Below, in pieces: positions 38,801 through 48,500 of a stretch of DNA of 64,000 bases. Every line of letters starts with the position of its first letter. Position 1 is the stretch's first letter. The translations under genes and the position numbers were made by a program. Under the pieces are notes generated by a model, which saw nothing but the letters and a program-made list of their open reading frames with translations, searched no databases and was not told where the DNA came from. Source of the DNA: Holophagae bacterium (GTDB lineage: Bacteria; Acidobacteriota; Holophagae; Acanthopleuribacterales; Acanthopleuribacteraceae); contig JAJCXM010000007.1 in NCBI GenBank assembly GCA_029263455.1, positions 1 to 64,000 of the forward strand. The letters run 5' to 3'.

Positions 38801-39427
38801 CACATTGCCACCGACCTGGATCAGTTTTGGAGTGGTTTGGTCTACATCAATGTGGGCAGTGAATCCGACATGGTCATGGAACGCTATTACGCTGCCAGCG
38901 GTGAATTGCTGCTGGAACGCGCGGTTGATGTTACCGCAAATGGCAAAATAACTCGGCTTTTTGACCTACACTCCATGGCAGAGTTTCCGGTTGGCAGCGC
39001 CTGGCTTGATGTCACATCAAGTCAACCACTGATAGGCTACGAGTTATTTGGAGCCTCGACTCAAAGTGAACATACATTCTTCGCTGGGCTGAATGCCAAT
39101 AATCAATTCAAAGCAAACTTGCTCATGCCACTGAATAGCGCTGGGCCCAATCAGTGGACGGGCTTGGCATTCCTAAACGGTGGCTCGGAGACGATTGATG
39201 TTCAAATAGAATTGATTGATGACCAAGGCCAGATTGTTGCGACCGCCTCTCTGTCTGATCTGGCACCTAAGGCAAAAGTGGTTCGCTTGCTAAGTGATTT
39301 GTTTCCAAGTGGTGAAACGGGGTCCTGGATCAAAACGACGACATCTCAAGCAAGCCTAGCTGGATTTGTCCTATGGGGCGATTTAGCGGGACCACGCCAA
39401 CACCTTGCGGGATTACGCGCACGTTAG
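35810..39427 (+). CDS. Secreted BNR / sortilin-type beta-propeller protein (1205 aa)
   Basis: The signal peptide MMRTCIAIFVLTILFLTQPG is followed, from residue ~83, by the entry block G-P-Y-N-I-G-G-R-I-T-D-I typical of VPS10/sortilin-like exo-alpha-sialidase-fold propellers. At least eight Asp-box variants (S-x-D-x-G-x-x-W type: SQDQGQSW, SVDAGQSW, SKDGGLNW, SQDKGDTW, SDDGGLNW, TQNGGEAW and two degenerate ones) mark blades to residue ~763. Residues ~770-1205 are three or four ~105-residue beta repeats related to the end of the 492-residue protein. The N-terminal region between signal and propeller resembles a propeptide. A second ATG at 35813 is equally possible. The fold is shared by sialidases, xyloglucanases and pure binding proteins; no catalytic residue set could be recognised, so a binding or structural role is as likely as hydrolysis. 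Confidence 0.87.
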   Translation: MMRTCIAIFVLTILFLTQPGPESGTFDLVLPKIEKSLADKHAPNPWFYRQRSYPYDEVKVDLYHQELGKVARLQSMAQEKRSTSWVQEGPYNIGGRITDIEVTATGALYVGSASGGVFHSQDQGQSWTPLLDAFGAQPIGDIALALSNPDIIYVGTGEPNGGGGSQTYPGMGVLKSVDAGQSWLPVGLSQSRYIGRIQVDPNDADLLYVAVLGGLFSSGEARGIYRSKDGGLNWEQVLFVSETAGAIDVIVNPEQPNILYASFWDRIRNENDLFYSGPGSGLYRSQDKGDTWEKMTQGLPVNSGNHSRIGLALSKSHSNILYAYYSQNNGEFLGIYRSDDGGLNWQVFTTAGIDPNEVPLGDWCGKIYIHPTDPDYVYLPNLQFYVKRPNSVWTEYHDYVTEIFGFDQAHSSFPWVHVDHHAMAFHPEDPTLIYLGNDGGLYRSQGAFLFEPLKNMPNNQLYAATISPGNGETLFAGMQDNGTWSRFPQNSDWTEWLGGDGFHTAIDPRDESHIIMEAQFGNIFEFINYAQIWHHLAADFPGSDRRNWNTPISFDPNDGNIFYYGAQRLYRRTGPYPTIFEAISPDLSKQNGTGQERYPWGTITTFDVAESDSRVIYAGTDDGNVWVTQNGGEAWQLINQGLPNRWVTRVVADPIDAAIVYVTLSGFRYEDYQPHVLRSDSFGSNWVDISGNLPEVPCNDLVVHSLDTQVLVVATDLGVFVSKQGGHVWSLLGRDLPSCPVNDLDYHAPSGKMIAATYGRSLFSINLDEALLDEQSNNSLSELAVVAAINDRDGGTTLIKIINNHDRDSQLVVEAFDAKGGYLGQITTPPQVPAMGSHTIKFQDVPAAIAAETASVQVKSSERLDVLSEWLDPLNWAAAWAGTSLADQHYVPHVAKRTEQFQTFIASVNAGTTGANAQLIDPDGSNHQLLDHFLPNGQSHEDVRHFLGTNLANVNFLSISSSMPQLASLEYFVRLPGENQLAMIDLVGETSQQLQFLHIATDLDQFWSGLVYINVGSESDMVMERYYAASGELLLERAVDVTANGKITRLFDLHSMAEFPVGSAWLDVTSSQPLIGYELFGASTQSEHTFFAGLNANNQFKANLLMPLNSAGPNQWTGLAFLNGGSETIDVQIELIDDQGQIVATASLSDLAPKAKVVRLLSDLFPSGETGSWIKTTTSQASLAGFVLWGDLAGPRQHLAGLRAR

Positions 39428-39555
39428 CGTCAAGCGTTAGACATTGAAAACCTGGCCGATTTTGTCTCTGGTGTCGTCCATGTGCCGCAGCATGATTTGG
39501 CTCGCATGTTATATTCTGCGCTGCAAGTAAGCGAGAATGCAGGGTAGGGGAGTTC

Positions 39556-39846
39556 ATGTACGGTTTGATTGGTAAGATTATTTCGGTTGCAGGTCAGCGT
39601 GCGCAACTCATTTCGATCCTTGTGGATGGCGTCACTGGCATGCCAGGCTGTTTGAGTTATATCGTTGCGGAAGACCAAGTAGATGGAAATGGGATCTGGG
39701 TAACGGAAGTCTGGGAAAGCAAGGAAAAACACCAAGCATCATTGTCGTTGCCCAGCGTCCAAGCGGCTATATCAAAAGGCCGTCCATTAATGGCGAGCTT
39801 CGGCGAACGATTTGAAACTCATCCCATCGGTGGGCAAGGTATCTAG
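39556..39846 (+). CDS. Antibiotic-biosynthesis-monooxygenase-fold protein (YgiN-like, 96 aa)
   Basis: The full length of the ABM/YgiN family. It opens with M-Y-G-L-I-G-K-I and a helix containing R-A-Q-L-I-S-I-L, then G-C-L-S-Y-I-V-A-E-D, the strand W-V-T-E-V-W-E-S-K-E-K-H-Q-A-S, and an S-V-Q-A-A-I end helix. The W-x-E-V-W-x-S/D-x-x-x-H block is the family hallmark. The ATG at 39556 is preceded by a purine-rich GTAGGGGAG stretch. Members act as small dimers on quinols or polyketides, or as heme-degrading enzymes, without classic cofactors; the substrate cannot be read here. It stands alone, 128 bases after the BNR gene and 259 bases before the channel gene, with no feature seen in the latter gap. 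Confidence 0.85.
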   Translation: MYGLIGKIISVAGQRAQLISILVDGVTGMPGCLSYIVAEDQVDGNGIWVTEVWESKEKHQASLSLPSVQAAISKGRPLMASFGERFETHPIGGQGI

Positions 39847-40105
39847 AGGCCAGTCTTGGCTTTGAAGATCAGCGCCCAGATATGAACGTCAGCGAGGTTT
39901 TTTGTTGGTTTGAAGGTGTCGGCGCGAGACCGCTAACACCGACCGAATTTGATTGTCATCGACAGGTACTGGCCAGAATTTGCAATCATTGATTTAATGC
40001 GGGGGCATTCAGGTAAGGCGGATTCAAATTGATGGTTGCCTGGCGTCACTCTTGTTATGACGTGGACAGTGTTCAAACTCTTAAAGATCGAAAAGGGGAT
40101 TAGAA

Positions 40106-41167
40106 ATGAACGAGTTTCTCGAAAAAACTTATTACGGCAATACGGTCATGGAATGGTTAGTAACCTTCCTGATCATTGCGGGCGCATTCTTTGTGTCCAA
40201 GATAATGTATTGGGCCCTAAGCCGAATTGTGCGCGGGCTTACCAAAAAAACGAAAACCAAATTTGATGACATTGTCGTGGACATGGTTGAAGAGCCGGCG
40301 GTATTCATTGTTACGGTGCTTGGCATTCTGTATGCGCTTTTACGTCTGAACACGAGTGATTCAGTAAGAGTTTGGATTCAAGCTGGTGCCACCATGTTGA
40401 TCACGCTGGCAGTCGCTTGGTTACTGGCGAGATTGCTCGACGCTATCTATGAGAATTACCTCGTCCCCATCGTTGAAGCGTCAGATAACAAGCTCGATGA
40501 TCAACTATTACCCATCCTCAGACGCATGACTCGCATCATCGTGTGGTCGGTAGGCATCATCGTCGCCCTGAACAATTCAGGCTATGACGTGGGTGCTCTG
40601 ATTGCTGGATTAGGCATCGGTGGACTGGCTTTAGCGATGGCGGCGAAAGATACGGTTTCCAACTTTTTTGGCGGCTTCACGATCTTTATCGACAAACCAT
40701 TTACGCTTCACGAACGCATCAAAGTGGGCGGCTTCGACGGCACGGTGGTGGAAATTGGTATGAGGAGCACGCGCCTTAAGACCTTGGAAGGTCGCATAGT
40801 TACCATCCCCAATGCCAAATTCGCCGATAGCTCCGTTGAAAACGTGACTGCCGAACCATCACGAAAAGTGGTTTTGAACTTGGGTCTAACCTATGACACC
40901 AGCCCAAGCAAAATCCGCGAGGCGATGGAAACGCTAAGGGAGATCGCGGGCAAACAGGAAGCGCTTGACGAGAACGTGGTGATCGCAATGAGCGGATTTG
41001 GCGATTTTTCGCTCAACATCCTGTTCATTTACTACATATTAAAAGAAGCCGACATTATGGCCACCCAAACGGCCGTGAATTTGGAGATTCTAGAAGAATT
41101 CAACCATCGCCAGTTGGAATTCGCCTTTCCAACGCAGACTATCTATCGCATCGAACAAGCCAGCTAA
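40106..41167 (+). CDS. MscS-family mechanosensitive ion channel (353 aa)
   Basis: An inner-membrane channel that opens on membrane tension and protects against hypo-osmotic shock. Hydrophobic segments lie near residues 15-37, 64-84, 91-112 and 143-160, followed by the pore helix. The signature G-A-L-I-A-G-L-G-I-G-G-L-A-L-A-M-A-A-K-D is followed by N-F-F-G-G and the beta domain F-I-D-K-P-F-T-L-H-E-R-I, G-x-V-x-E-I-G-M-R-S-T-R and I-P-N-A-K-F. The length fits YbdG/YnaI-like members with extra N-terminal helices more than the 286-residue E. coli MscS. The ATG at 40106 has AAAAGGGGATT upstream. It is monocistronic, followed by hairpins at 41175-41238. Confidence 0.95.
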   Translation: MNEFLEKTYYGNTVMEWLVTFLIIAGAFFVSKIMYWALSRIVRGLTKKTKTKFDDIVVDMVEEPAVFIVTVLGILYALLRLNTSDSVRVWIQAGATMLITLAVAWLLARLLDAIYENYLVPIVEASDNKLDDQLLPILRRMTRIIVWSVGIIVALNNSGYDVGALIAGLGIGGLALAMAAKDTVSNFFGGFTIFIDKPFTLHERIKVGGFDGTVVEIGMRSTRLKTLEGRIVTIPNAKFADSSVENVTAEPSRKVVLNLGLTYDTSPSKIREAMETLREIAGKQEALDENVVIAMSGFGDFSLNILFIYYILKEADIMATQTAVNLEILEEFNHRQLEFAFPTQTIYRIEQAS

Positions 41168-41174
41168 ACGCGAG

Positions 41175-41197
41175 GGAGAGGACAACTCGTCCTCTCC
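41175..41197 (+). terminator. Hairpin after the channel gene, terminator-like without T run
   Basis: GGAGAGGAC, 5-base loop AACTC, GTCCTCTCC: a perfect 9-base stem starting 8 bases after the TAA. No T run follows, so it is not a classic intrinsic terminator. It may stabilise the 3' end or assist Rho-dependent ending. Confidence 0.45.
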
Positions 41198-41206
41198 GTC
41201 GTCTAT

Positions 41207-41238
41207 CTCGAAAGTAACTTCTGCGAAGTTACGTCGAG
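41207..41238. repeat. Second hairpin (inverted repeat) after the channel gene
   Basis: The inner stem GTAACTTC / GAAGTTAC (41214-41221 and 41225-41232, loop TGC) is perfect. The outer arms CTCGA / TCGAG pair across a small internal loop. It lies 10 bases after the first hairpin. No T run follows on either strand. Confidence 0.5.
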
Positions 41239-41331
41239 AACCGGAGATCTTTTCGGCAATAATTTTTGCATATCCCAATAGATAATGTCAGGAATGGATA
41301 CCATTTTTATTTAGAAAGGCTTTAAGACAGT

Positions 41332-41622
41332 ATGAGGGTTAGACGACGAATCTGGGCAAACTTTATTTTGACCAGTGAACGTAGTAACGTGGAGTCCCAC
41401 ATAGTGATAGCTAGGGAACAGGTTCCTTTTCCAATTAAAATTGGACATAACCTAAACTTTGGCAGGTTGGACGAGATTTTCGATGATCCCAGCCATACTG
41501 AAGTGCTCTCAAATCGATTCACAGATACAGACCTATTCATTAAGACAAATTGGGAAGTGAGACTCTATTATTTCGTGACCATGTGTGCCCGTGACATTTT
41601 GAATTATTCAGCACGAGAGTAA
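41332..41622 (+). CDS. Doubtful small frame, 96 aa, converging on the immunity gene
   Basis: A basic N-terminus, a mixed middle (F-G-R-L-D-E-I-F-D-D-P) and a hydrophobic Y-Y-F-V block near the end; no family recognised. It overlaps the 3' end of the minus-strand immunity gene by 19 bases. Only a distant GAAAGG lies upstream of the ATG. It could be a small orphan gene of the toxin-immunity locus or chance; composition is the only argument for it. Confidence 0.3.
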   Translation: MRVRRRIWANFILTSERSNVESHIVIAREQVPFPIKIGHNLNFGRLDEIFDDPSHTEVLSNRFTDTDLFIKTNWEVRLYYFVTMCARDILNYSARE

Positions 41623-42590
41623 TCGAAAGCGACCTCTTTGCTGTTTGATTCATGCATACCACCGTATCGTTTGAAGGCGCTAATTTGGTGTGGCCATCTG
41701 AGGTTCATAAAGTAGGGTTGCAATTTGATTGCAAGTCGATCACAGTCAGGGCAGCTTATAAAAAGGCGAGCAGCGCCGCTATTCAAATCCCGCCCTTCGT
41801 AGGATCCAAAATAGAATGTGTCGATGTTAATTGTCTGCAGAAACGAATCGAGCTCATTCTCAATCGTATTGATCCGTTTTAACTCACTCGCAGTTAGCTG
41901 ATCTCCAGATATATCAAGCGTGATGACGAATGAATTTCGTTTAAGATCACGACAGTCAACACCGACCTGGGAAAGCTTTTTGTTGTAATCTCTCCAGTTT
42001 ACATCGATGGGAAGCGGCCAGATCTTGCGAAATCTCATGCCAGCTAACCCGTAAATGGACACACGTTCTACGAATGCGCTCGACACGATGGTGACTGTGG
42101 GTTCCTCGTAGATTCTGAAAATCGGCTGGTCTTCGATTACCTTTTCATGAAACGCGAAGTAATCTATGTCGATGGCCGTTGTTGGCGGATCGCACCAGAA
42201 CTCACATCTTGATCGTTCGTGGTCAAGTGCATCCAACACGGTTGTTATGTTGTAGAAATAGTATTCCCCTACATCTGAACGAAGAGGAAGGAGTTCGCCA
42301 TTCGGTTCGAGTAAATCCCTGAGGGCGTCGCATGCCTTGCGGCTGAATGCTGGAAAGATTAAGTTGATTCCGGGAAAATCATTGTAGGTTCCTACACGTC
42401 CAATGACTTTTGGAGCCTTCCACACTTTTCTTAGGACCGTCGGTTTCCAGAGCCTGGTTTCCTCCGACCCAAATCCTGGAGTGATGTCGGATTCTAGGTC
42501 ATCGCGGTCCAACAGGGATGGCGAATCCTCAAGTCCGAATCCTTCGAATCTCGGATCATCAGTAATGACATCAAGGGTATGAAGTTCCAT
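41604..42590 (-). CDS. Imm11/DUF1629-like immunity protein with an extra C-terminal domain (328 aa)
   Basis: The cognate protector expected for the toxin encoded immediately upstream: the ATG at 42590 is two bases after the toxin TGA (a TTG at 42596 would overlap it). Residues ~45-200 fit the Imm11/DUF1629 family: F-S-R-K-A-C-D-A-L, G-E-L-L-P-L, Y-Y-F-Y-N-I-T-T-V-L-D-A-L-D, P-I-F-R-I-Y and F-V-E-R-V-S-I-Y-G-L-A-G-M-R-F-R-K-I-W. Residues ~215-328 look like a separate alpha/beta domain with I-E-N-E-L-D-S-F-L-Q, G-S-Y-E-G-R and R-L-F-I-S-C-P-D-C-D blocks, not part of the usual family length. No signal peptide, as expected for a cytoplasmic antidote to a nuclease. Composition is about 47% GC in the lines I counted, well below the Rhs shell next to it. 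The family call is from remembered motif order, not an alignment. Confidence 0.75.
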   Translation of the reverse strand: MELHTLDVITDDPRFEGFGLEDSPSLLDRDDLESDITPGFGSEETRLWKPTVLRKVWKAPKVIGRVGTYNDFPGINLIFPAFSRKACDALRDLLEPNGELLPLRSDVGEYYFYNITTVLDALDHERSRCEFWCDPPTTAIDIDYFAFHEKVIEDQPIFRIYEEPTVTIVSSAFVERVSIYGLAGMRFRKIWPLPIDVNWRDYNKKLSQVGVDCRDLKRNSFVITLDISGDQLTASELKRINTIENELDSFLQTINIDTFYFGSYEGRDLNSGAARLFISCPDCDRLAIKLQPYFMNLRWPHQISAFKRYGGMHESNSKEVAFDYSRAE

Positions 42591-42592
42591 TG

Positions 42593-45500
42593 TCAAAGAA
42601 AGTCCCCGCTAAGAATTCTGTGTCTCAGGCGATCCAGAACCAGCTCCGCATGGCGCGTGGAGTTAACCTTACTGAATGCCCGTCCTAGCTCCAAGAAATA
42701 CTCGTCTTTGTGCGTACCCAAGTGTCCTGACTTCGCCCAAAAACCGTTGATTAATGTATCACGTTGATGCTCCCCAAGGAATTTGTTGAACTTCTTTTGC
42801 GCTGTGCGAATTGACTGGCGCACAGGTGCCGAACGATTAACGAATTCGTTCGTTGGAACAATATGCGCCGCTTGATGTTTTCTTGTTGGCCTCGGGGACC
42901 CGTCCGCGCGTAAACTCGTGCCGAGTTTTTTAGAATGCTTGCTGGTCCGCTTGAGCGGTTTTTGGCGTAAACGGGGTTTAGCGTTGTGGGTGAGGAGGTC
43001 GCCTTCTACGTAATAGGAATGGGTGGTGTCTACTTCCAAGTTATGGATCGCAAAGTGACCCTTACGCCATTGCACGCCAGCTACGCACGCAGAGCCTTCT
43101 TGGGTTTGGATGCACTCACCCGGTAACAGCTCATCTGCCGCGACCCAATCGGCGCGATCGTCTGAATAGAGCAGGTGCTCATCGGTCAGGTAAATCGGTT
43201 CGTCGGATTCTGCGAGTGTTAACTCCAGTAAGTCGTCGGCGTGTGTGGTGAAGGTGGTAAACACCAAGCGGCCCGGGCCTTCCTCGACAGGCGGGCAGTC
43301 TTCCACCGCCATCACTAGCGCATCCGACTGAATGCCCAATTCGTCGAGCACCATGAAGACAGGCTTGCCGGCCTCAACGCCTAACGCGGCCAGCCACTCC
43401 AGCGGCCGGATCATCTGGATCTCGATGTATGCTGCTGCGTCGCCCGCAGGATCGCCACGGGTCGGCATCCACAGCGTCACTTTGCGCCAGTGCTCGGCAT
43501 CCACTTGCGGTGAGGGCTTAGCCTCATCGGCCTCACTCATCACGCGGTCACCTACCTGAACCGACTCGATGGGCACGTAGTTACCGTCACCGGTTTGCAC
43601 TTCCGTGCCTTCCAGGAAACAGGTCGCCTGGCCTCTGACCAACGCTTGAGCCTCGAGGATTGAGCTTTCGATGCCGTAGCCCTCAAGGAGGGCCGAATCC
43701 AAGTCACCGCCGCCCACCAACACGTCATAGGCCGCATCGGCCATGTCCAAGAGCTCCATGGTGGTAACGATGGCCCGCGCAGCGCGCAGCACTTTGATGG
43801 TCTTGAAAATGCGCAAAAGCTTGGGCAGTGCCGCAACACGTACGCCCGAGAAGAAGGTAACGATGCCTGAGCCCGCAGATAGGGCGGCACCCTTCAAATC
43901 ACCTTGGAACAAGCTGTTGAGGGTACTGAATCCGTCGGCGAAAACGGCAAGTTTATTGTAAGGAAGAATGGCGGATCCGGCATCGAGGATGGCGGCCGCT
44001 ACGTTGAATTTAAATCCGTACTCGCCCTTTAATCGATCCAATTGGGCCTTGAACCATTCACCGCGGGATTGGGCGTATTGAATATCGCCGATGTCGCCCA
44101 CCATATTGGTATAGCCCATGGCTAACTTGAGCGAGCTCAAGCGACCATCAGCATCCCAGTTCATGACCGGGTTGGCGTTGGCGTACAGGTAGCGATCGGC
44201 CGTGAAGTGGTCGCGGTTGACCTGGAACATCGACCAAGTGTCTGGCTGTGTAAAGCGCTGGCTCAACGGACTGTATAGACGTGCTCCCAAATCGTGGAGC
44301 GCACCCAGCGGCGTAGTCGCCAGACCAGATGGCGCTTGGCGCGCCTCGTCCGGCGGATCCAACAAACCGCCCACGCGCATCTTGCCGCTATAGCCGGGAA
44401 TTAACTTGTGTTTGGCCTGGGCGGCCCAGGCGGCACCAGTTGCTGGATCCAGTTCATTGCCGTAACCGGAAAGACCTAACTCTTCAGGGGCGATTTCCCA
44501 GGTCTGACCCAACACATTAGCTAGCGAACCATCAAATGGAAGGGTACCTAATTGATCCAACAGATTCACCGGATCCAGCGAAACGCCGCTACCCCAGACA
44601 TCCCAATGGCTGGCCATGGCCAGGGTCGCCACAGCGGGCGACTGGTTCATGACGTGGGGTTCCAGCATGCCAATCACGTTCTGGAAGGGATCGGACAGTT
44701 GCGGACTAATCGAGCCGGCAGTCCAACTGCCAGTTGGAAAGGAGGAAACGTGATTCAGTCCTGCGGGACCGTAGCTGTATCCCATCACTTGAGGTTGACC
44801 GCGACCTGCGCGGGTGGTCATCAGGACCTCTTGGGTTAGGGTGCCTTGGGCGGCCGCGATGGGAAGTGTCTGTTCATTGCCGCGGATGGCTGGTGAAAGG
44901 GTGTAGAAGTTCCAGCCGATGGATTCAGAGCTACCGTTGCGCTGGCCGCGCATGCGGCCGAATTGGTCGAACTCAAAGACTTGGGTGAGTTCGTCGTCTG
45001 GGGGCCCACGTTCGGTGAGGCTGGACAACATGCCTGTGGCATCATAGCTAAAGTTGCGTTCGTAACCGGTGGTGCCCACGCCGTCGCTTTCGGTCTCCAA
45101 CATCAATCGACCGGCCTGATCGTAGGCGTAGTCTGTGGTCTTGCCTTGGAAGCTCTGACTGGTGAGTTGGTCCAGGTTGTTGTATTGGTAGCTCATGTCA
45201 CCGTAAGGTGTTTGCATAGCTTCAATCTGACCAAAGATTCCGTGTTGGATCTGAGTGACGCCCACCTGAATGCCGGGAATCCCGCTAGCCGCAGTCACTT
45301 CGTGCTGGGTCATCATGCCCATGGCGTGGTAGCCGAAGGACTCGCTGAGGCTCACATCACCCCATTGTAGGCGGTGACCGGTCATATCGTCGGGGTGCGG
45401 CGAACCCACGCCGTAGCTAAAGGTTTCGTGGCGAGTGGATTGTTGGGCGGTTCCCGGAGCCACGGCCAGTAAATGGTCTACGATGCGGCCATAGTCGTCG

Positions 45501-48500
45501 TAGCCGTAGATGGCTTCCGAGCCCGCTTGGAACACGCGACTCAGGTCGCCGAATTGGTTGTACTGGAAGCTGGCCTGTTGGTGGCCGCCCTCGGAAATGG
45601 CGGTCAAGCGGCCGGCCGCGTTGAAGTTGCGCTGCACGCGGCGCCCCGAGGGGAAGGTGACCCCAGTATTATTGCCTGAGCGATCGTATTGGTAGCTGGT
45701 AGTCAGCGGCTGGTTATGGTTGGCGAGTTGCCAGGTCTCGCTGGCCAACTGACCCAATTGGTCGAACTGGAACGAGGCCGACTGGCCGTTGGAGGCGTCG
45801 TAGCCGATTAGACGGTCCTGACCATCGAATAATTGGGCTACATCCAACACTTGAACGCCGTCGCTGTAGCTGACGGAGACCGGGTTACCGAAGCCGTCGA
45901 ACTGACGGGTCACGGTGCGGCCGTCGGGATGGGTTTCGGTTTCGGGTGCTTTGGCACCTTCCAGGTAGGTGTAGGTCCAGGTTTGGGTGTCGTTGACCGT
46001 GTGTTCCAGGATGTTGCCGTGATCGTCGTGGCGAATACGCACACTCATGCCACCGCGTTGATAAAGCACGTTGCGGCCGCCGTCGCGGTATGTCCAGTTC
46101 TCTAGTTGACCTTCCGAATTGCTGCGTTCGGCTAGTTCGCCGGTCACGGAGTCGTAAATCATGGTCCAGGTCACACCGCGGTCGTCGATGCGTTCGGTCA
46201 CCAAATTCGAGTTGGCGACAAAGGTTAGTTGTTCCCAGAGTTGGGGTACGCCCTGGTCGTCCAGTCGATAGCTGTGTGTACGACGACCCATGCTGTCGTA
46301 GGCGTAGGTCCAAATGATGCCGCCAACGAAATTGCCTTCTTCATCGCGTTCCACGCGGTTCCGTCGTTCGATGAGGCGTTGATTCCTGTCGTAAGTGTAG
46401 AGCGTGATGTGCTCTTCATCGCCTGCTCGCATAATTTCGAGCCACGGGAGCCGCAGGTCGCCCACATAATTGAGCGTGCGCTCGCGGCCCAGCACATCAA
46501 CTTCGCGCGCCAAACGGCCCTCACCATCGTATTCTTGGTCAATGATCACCACGTCGTTTTGCTCGATGGTCCTCAGACGCCCTTCATCATCGAATTTCTG
46601 GACGAAGGCGAAACCCTCGGGCCCCGTGTTTTTGACCGTGATCCAGGTTTGCTCGCCATGTTCCTCGGTTCCGTGTTCTGTGTACCACGATCGGGCTACC
46701 GCTTTGGCGCGTTTATTTTCGGGTTCCGGAATCTCGTCGGCCCGGAGCAATTCGCCCAGGGCACTGTAATAGAAGTTCGTACTGCCTGCACCGTCGATCT
46801 CTTCGAAAATCTTGTTGTCGCCGGGACCACTGTAATTGCCGCCTTCCACGCCGTTACCAAAGCGCGCTTTCCAGGTGTAGGAGGTTAAGCGACTATCGTC
46901 GCCGCGTTCTTCCGGCGTTCGCAGATCGCGAATGGTGTGTTCTACCATTCGGCCCAAGCCATCGTAATACTTGGCCGAGTTAATCTTCTTGGCCGTGCGT
47001 ATCACGTTCTCGTAACCGGGTGCACGATCAACAGTGAAATCTTCGCCTTGTAGGTTAAACGACGAGGGTCGACCCAAGGGATCCCATTCTTGCACCTGTA
47101 AGTTGGTGTGGTCTCCCACCTGTTGCGAGCTCAGCAGAGCGCCCTGGTAGGACTCTTGCCCATGTTCGCCACCGGAAATGAAACTCGCCCTTTGGTTGTG
47201 ACCCGTTAAGCCCTGCAACCGATAGATCAAAGTGTCGCCGGACTTGGTTTCAAGTACTTGGCCGTAACCGGTGAATGTTTGGTTTAGGGTCTTGCCGTTG
47301 GACGTGATTGAAAGCGCACGCCCATCGCCGCTGATCTTTTTGCTGACGTTTTTAGGTACTGACGACTGGAACACGTATTCCTGATCTCCAGTTAGCGTGA
47401 CCTGACGGGAAACACTGCGACCCTTAACTGTCCCGTTTACGGCATGCAGCCGCCCACCGGATCCGCTTTCGAATAAGGAGACACCGGGACCTGTAATGGA
47501 GCGTCGCCAAGTGGCGCCAGGGACGAAGTTCAAATTGTATGTGGATGAATTTCGGGTAATGGTTTGCGCCGTTAACGAGCTGTAGTCCAGTTGCACGTCT
47601 TCCAACAATTCGCTGCGATCAAGGCTAAATTTCTTGATCGACGTCATCTGACCGAGGTTGTTGTAGGTGATGTCCTGGAGCAGACCACGATCGAAATCGC
47701 GAGTGACGGCATAGCGTCCGTAGTTGTCAGGGTCGCCACTCCAGAGGAGGTTGTCCCCTACCCAAATGGCGTCGGCTACATCGCCCGCCCAGGTTGTGGT
47801 GTAAGTAGTGCGACGCACCGAGCCGTTGAGCTCCCAGTGCAGGGTTTCGGATCCGGGCCCGCCTAGCTTGTATTCGCGAGCTTCGTAGAGCATGGCTCCA
47901 TTACGTGTGGATCGGGTGAGTTGACCCCAGGCATCGAATTCCTGCACGGTGCGCATGCTGGGCGAAATACCGTCGCCAGCGGAAAGGTCACTGGTCACAT
48001 TGAATCCGGAACCGGTGACCTGGTAGTTGAGTTTCTCGTTGTAGTCTAGGCCGCCATCGCCTTTGTGACTGGAGGAGTAACCGCTGGCCGTGTAATTGGT
48101 GGTTACCTGGTAGTCACGGGTATTGGACTTGGTAAGGCGTCCAAGCACATCGTAGGTGAATGAGGTGGAGTTGCCGGTCTCATCGGTCTGTTCAGCTACT
48201 AGGTTCGTTTTGCCCTTGTACGAGCCTATTTGGATGACGCCGCCCAGGCCATCATCGATCTTGGTGGGTCGACCAAAGGAGTCGTAGCTGTTTCTCTGAA
48301 CGCGGTTATCAGTGTGAGTGATCTTCGTAATCAAGCTACTGTTGCCGCGGTACTCATAGTCTGGGTTATCGGTGGGGCTACCGTCCTGGCTGGTGACAGT
48401 GCGTTTACTGAGGCGATGGAAATCATCAAAGTCCAACTTCTCCGTAATCCCCGTGGGGAAATCCATGGAGAAGCTCGCTGGCCATTGGGAGAAATCAGCA

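Larger units (their letters stand above)
41168..41603. other. Region between the channel gene and the immunity gene
   Basis: Contains two hairpins after the channel gene and one doubtful short frame (41332-41622), each listed separately. The remainder is AT-rich with no recognisable promoter or RNA gene. Confidence 0.5.
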
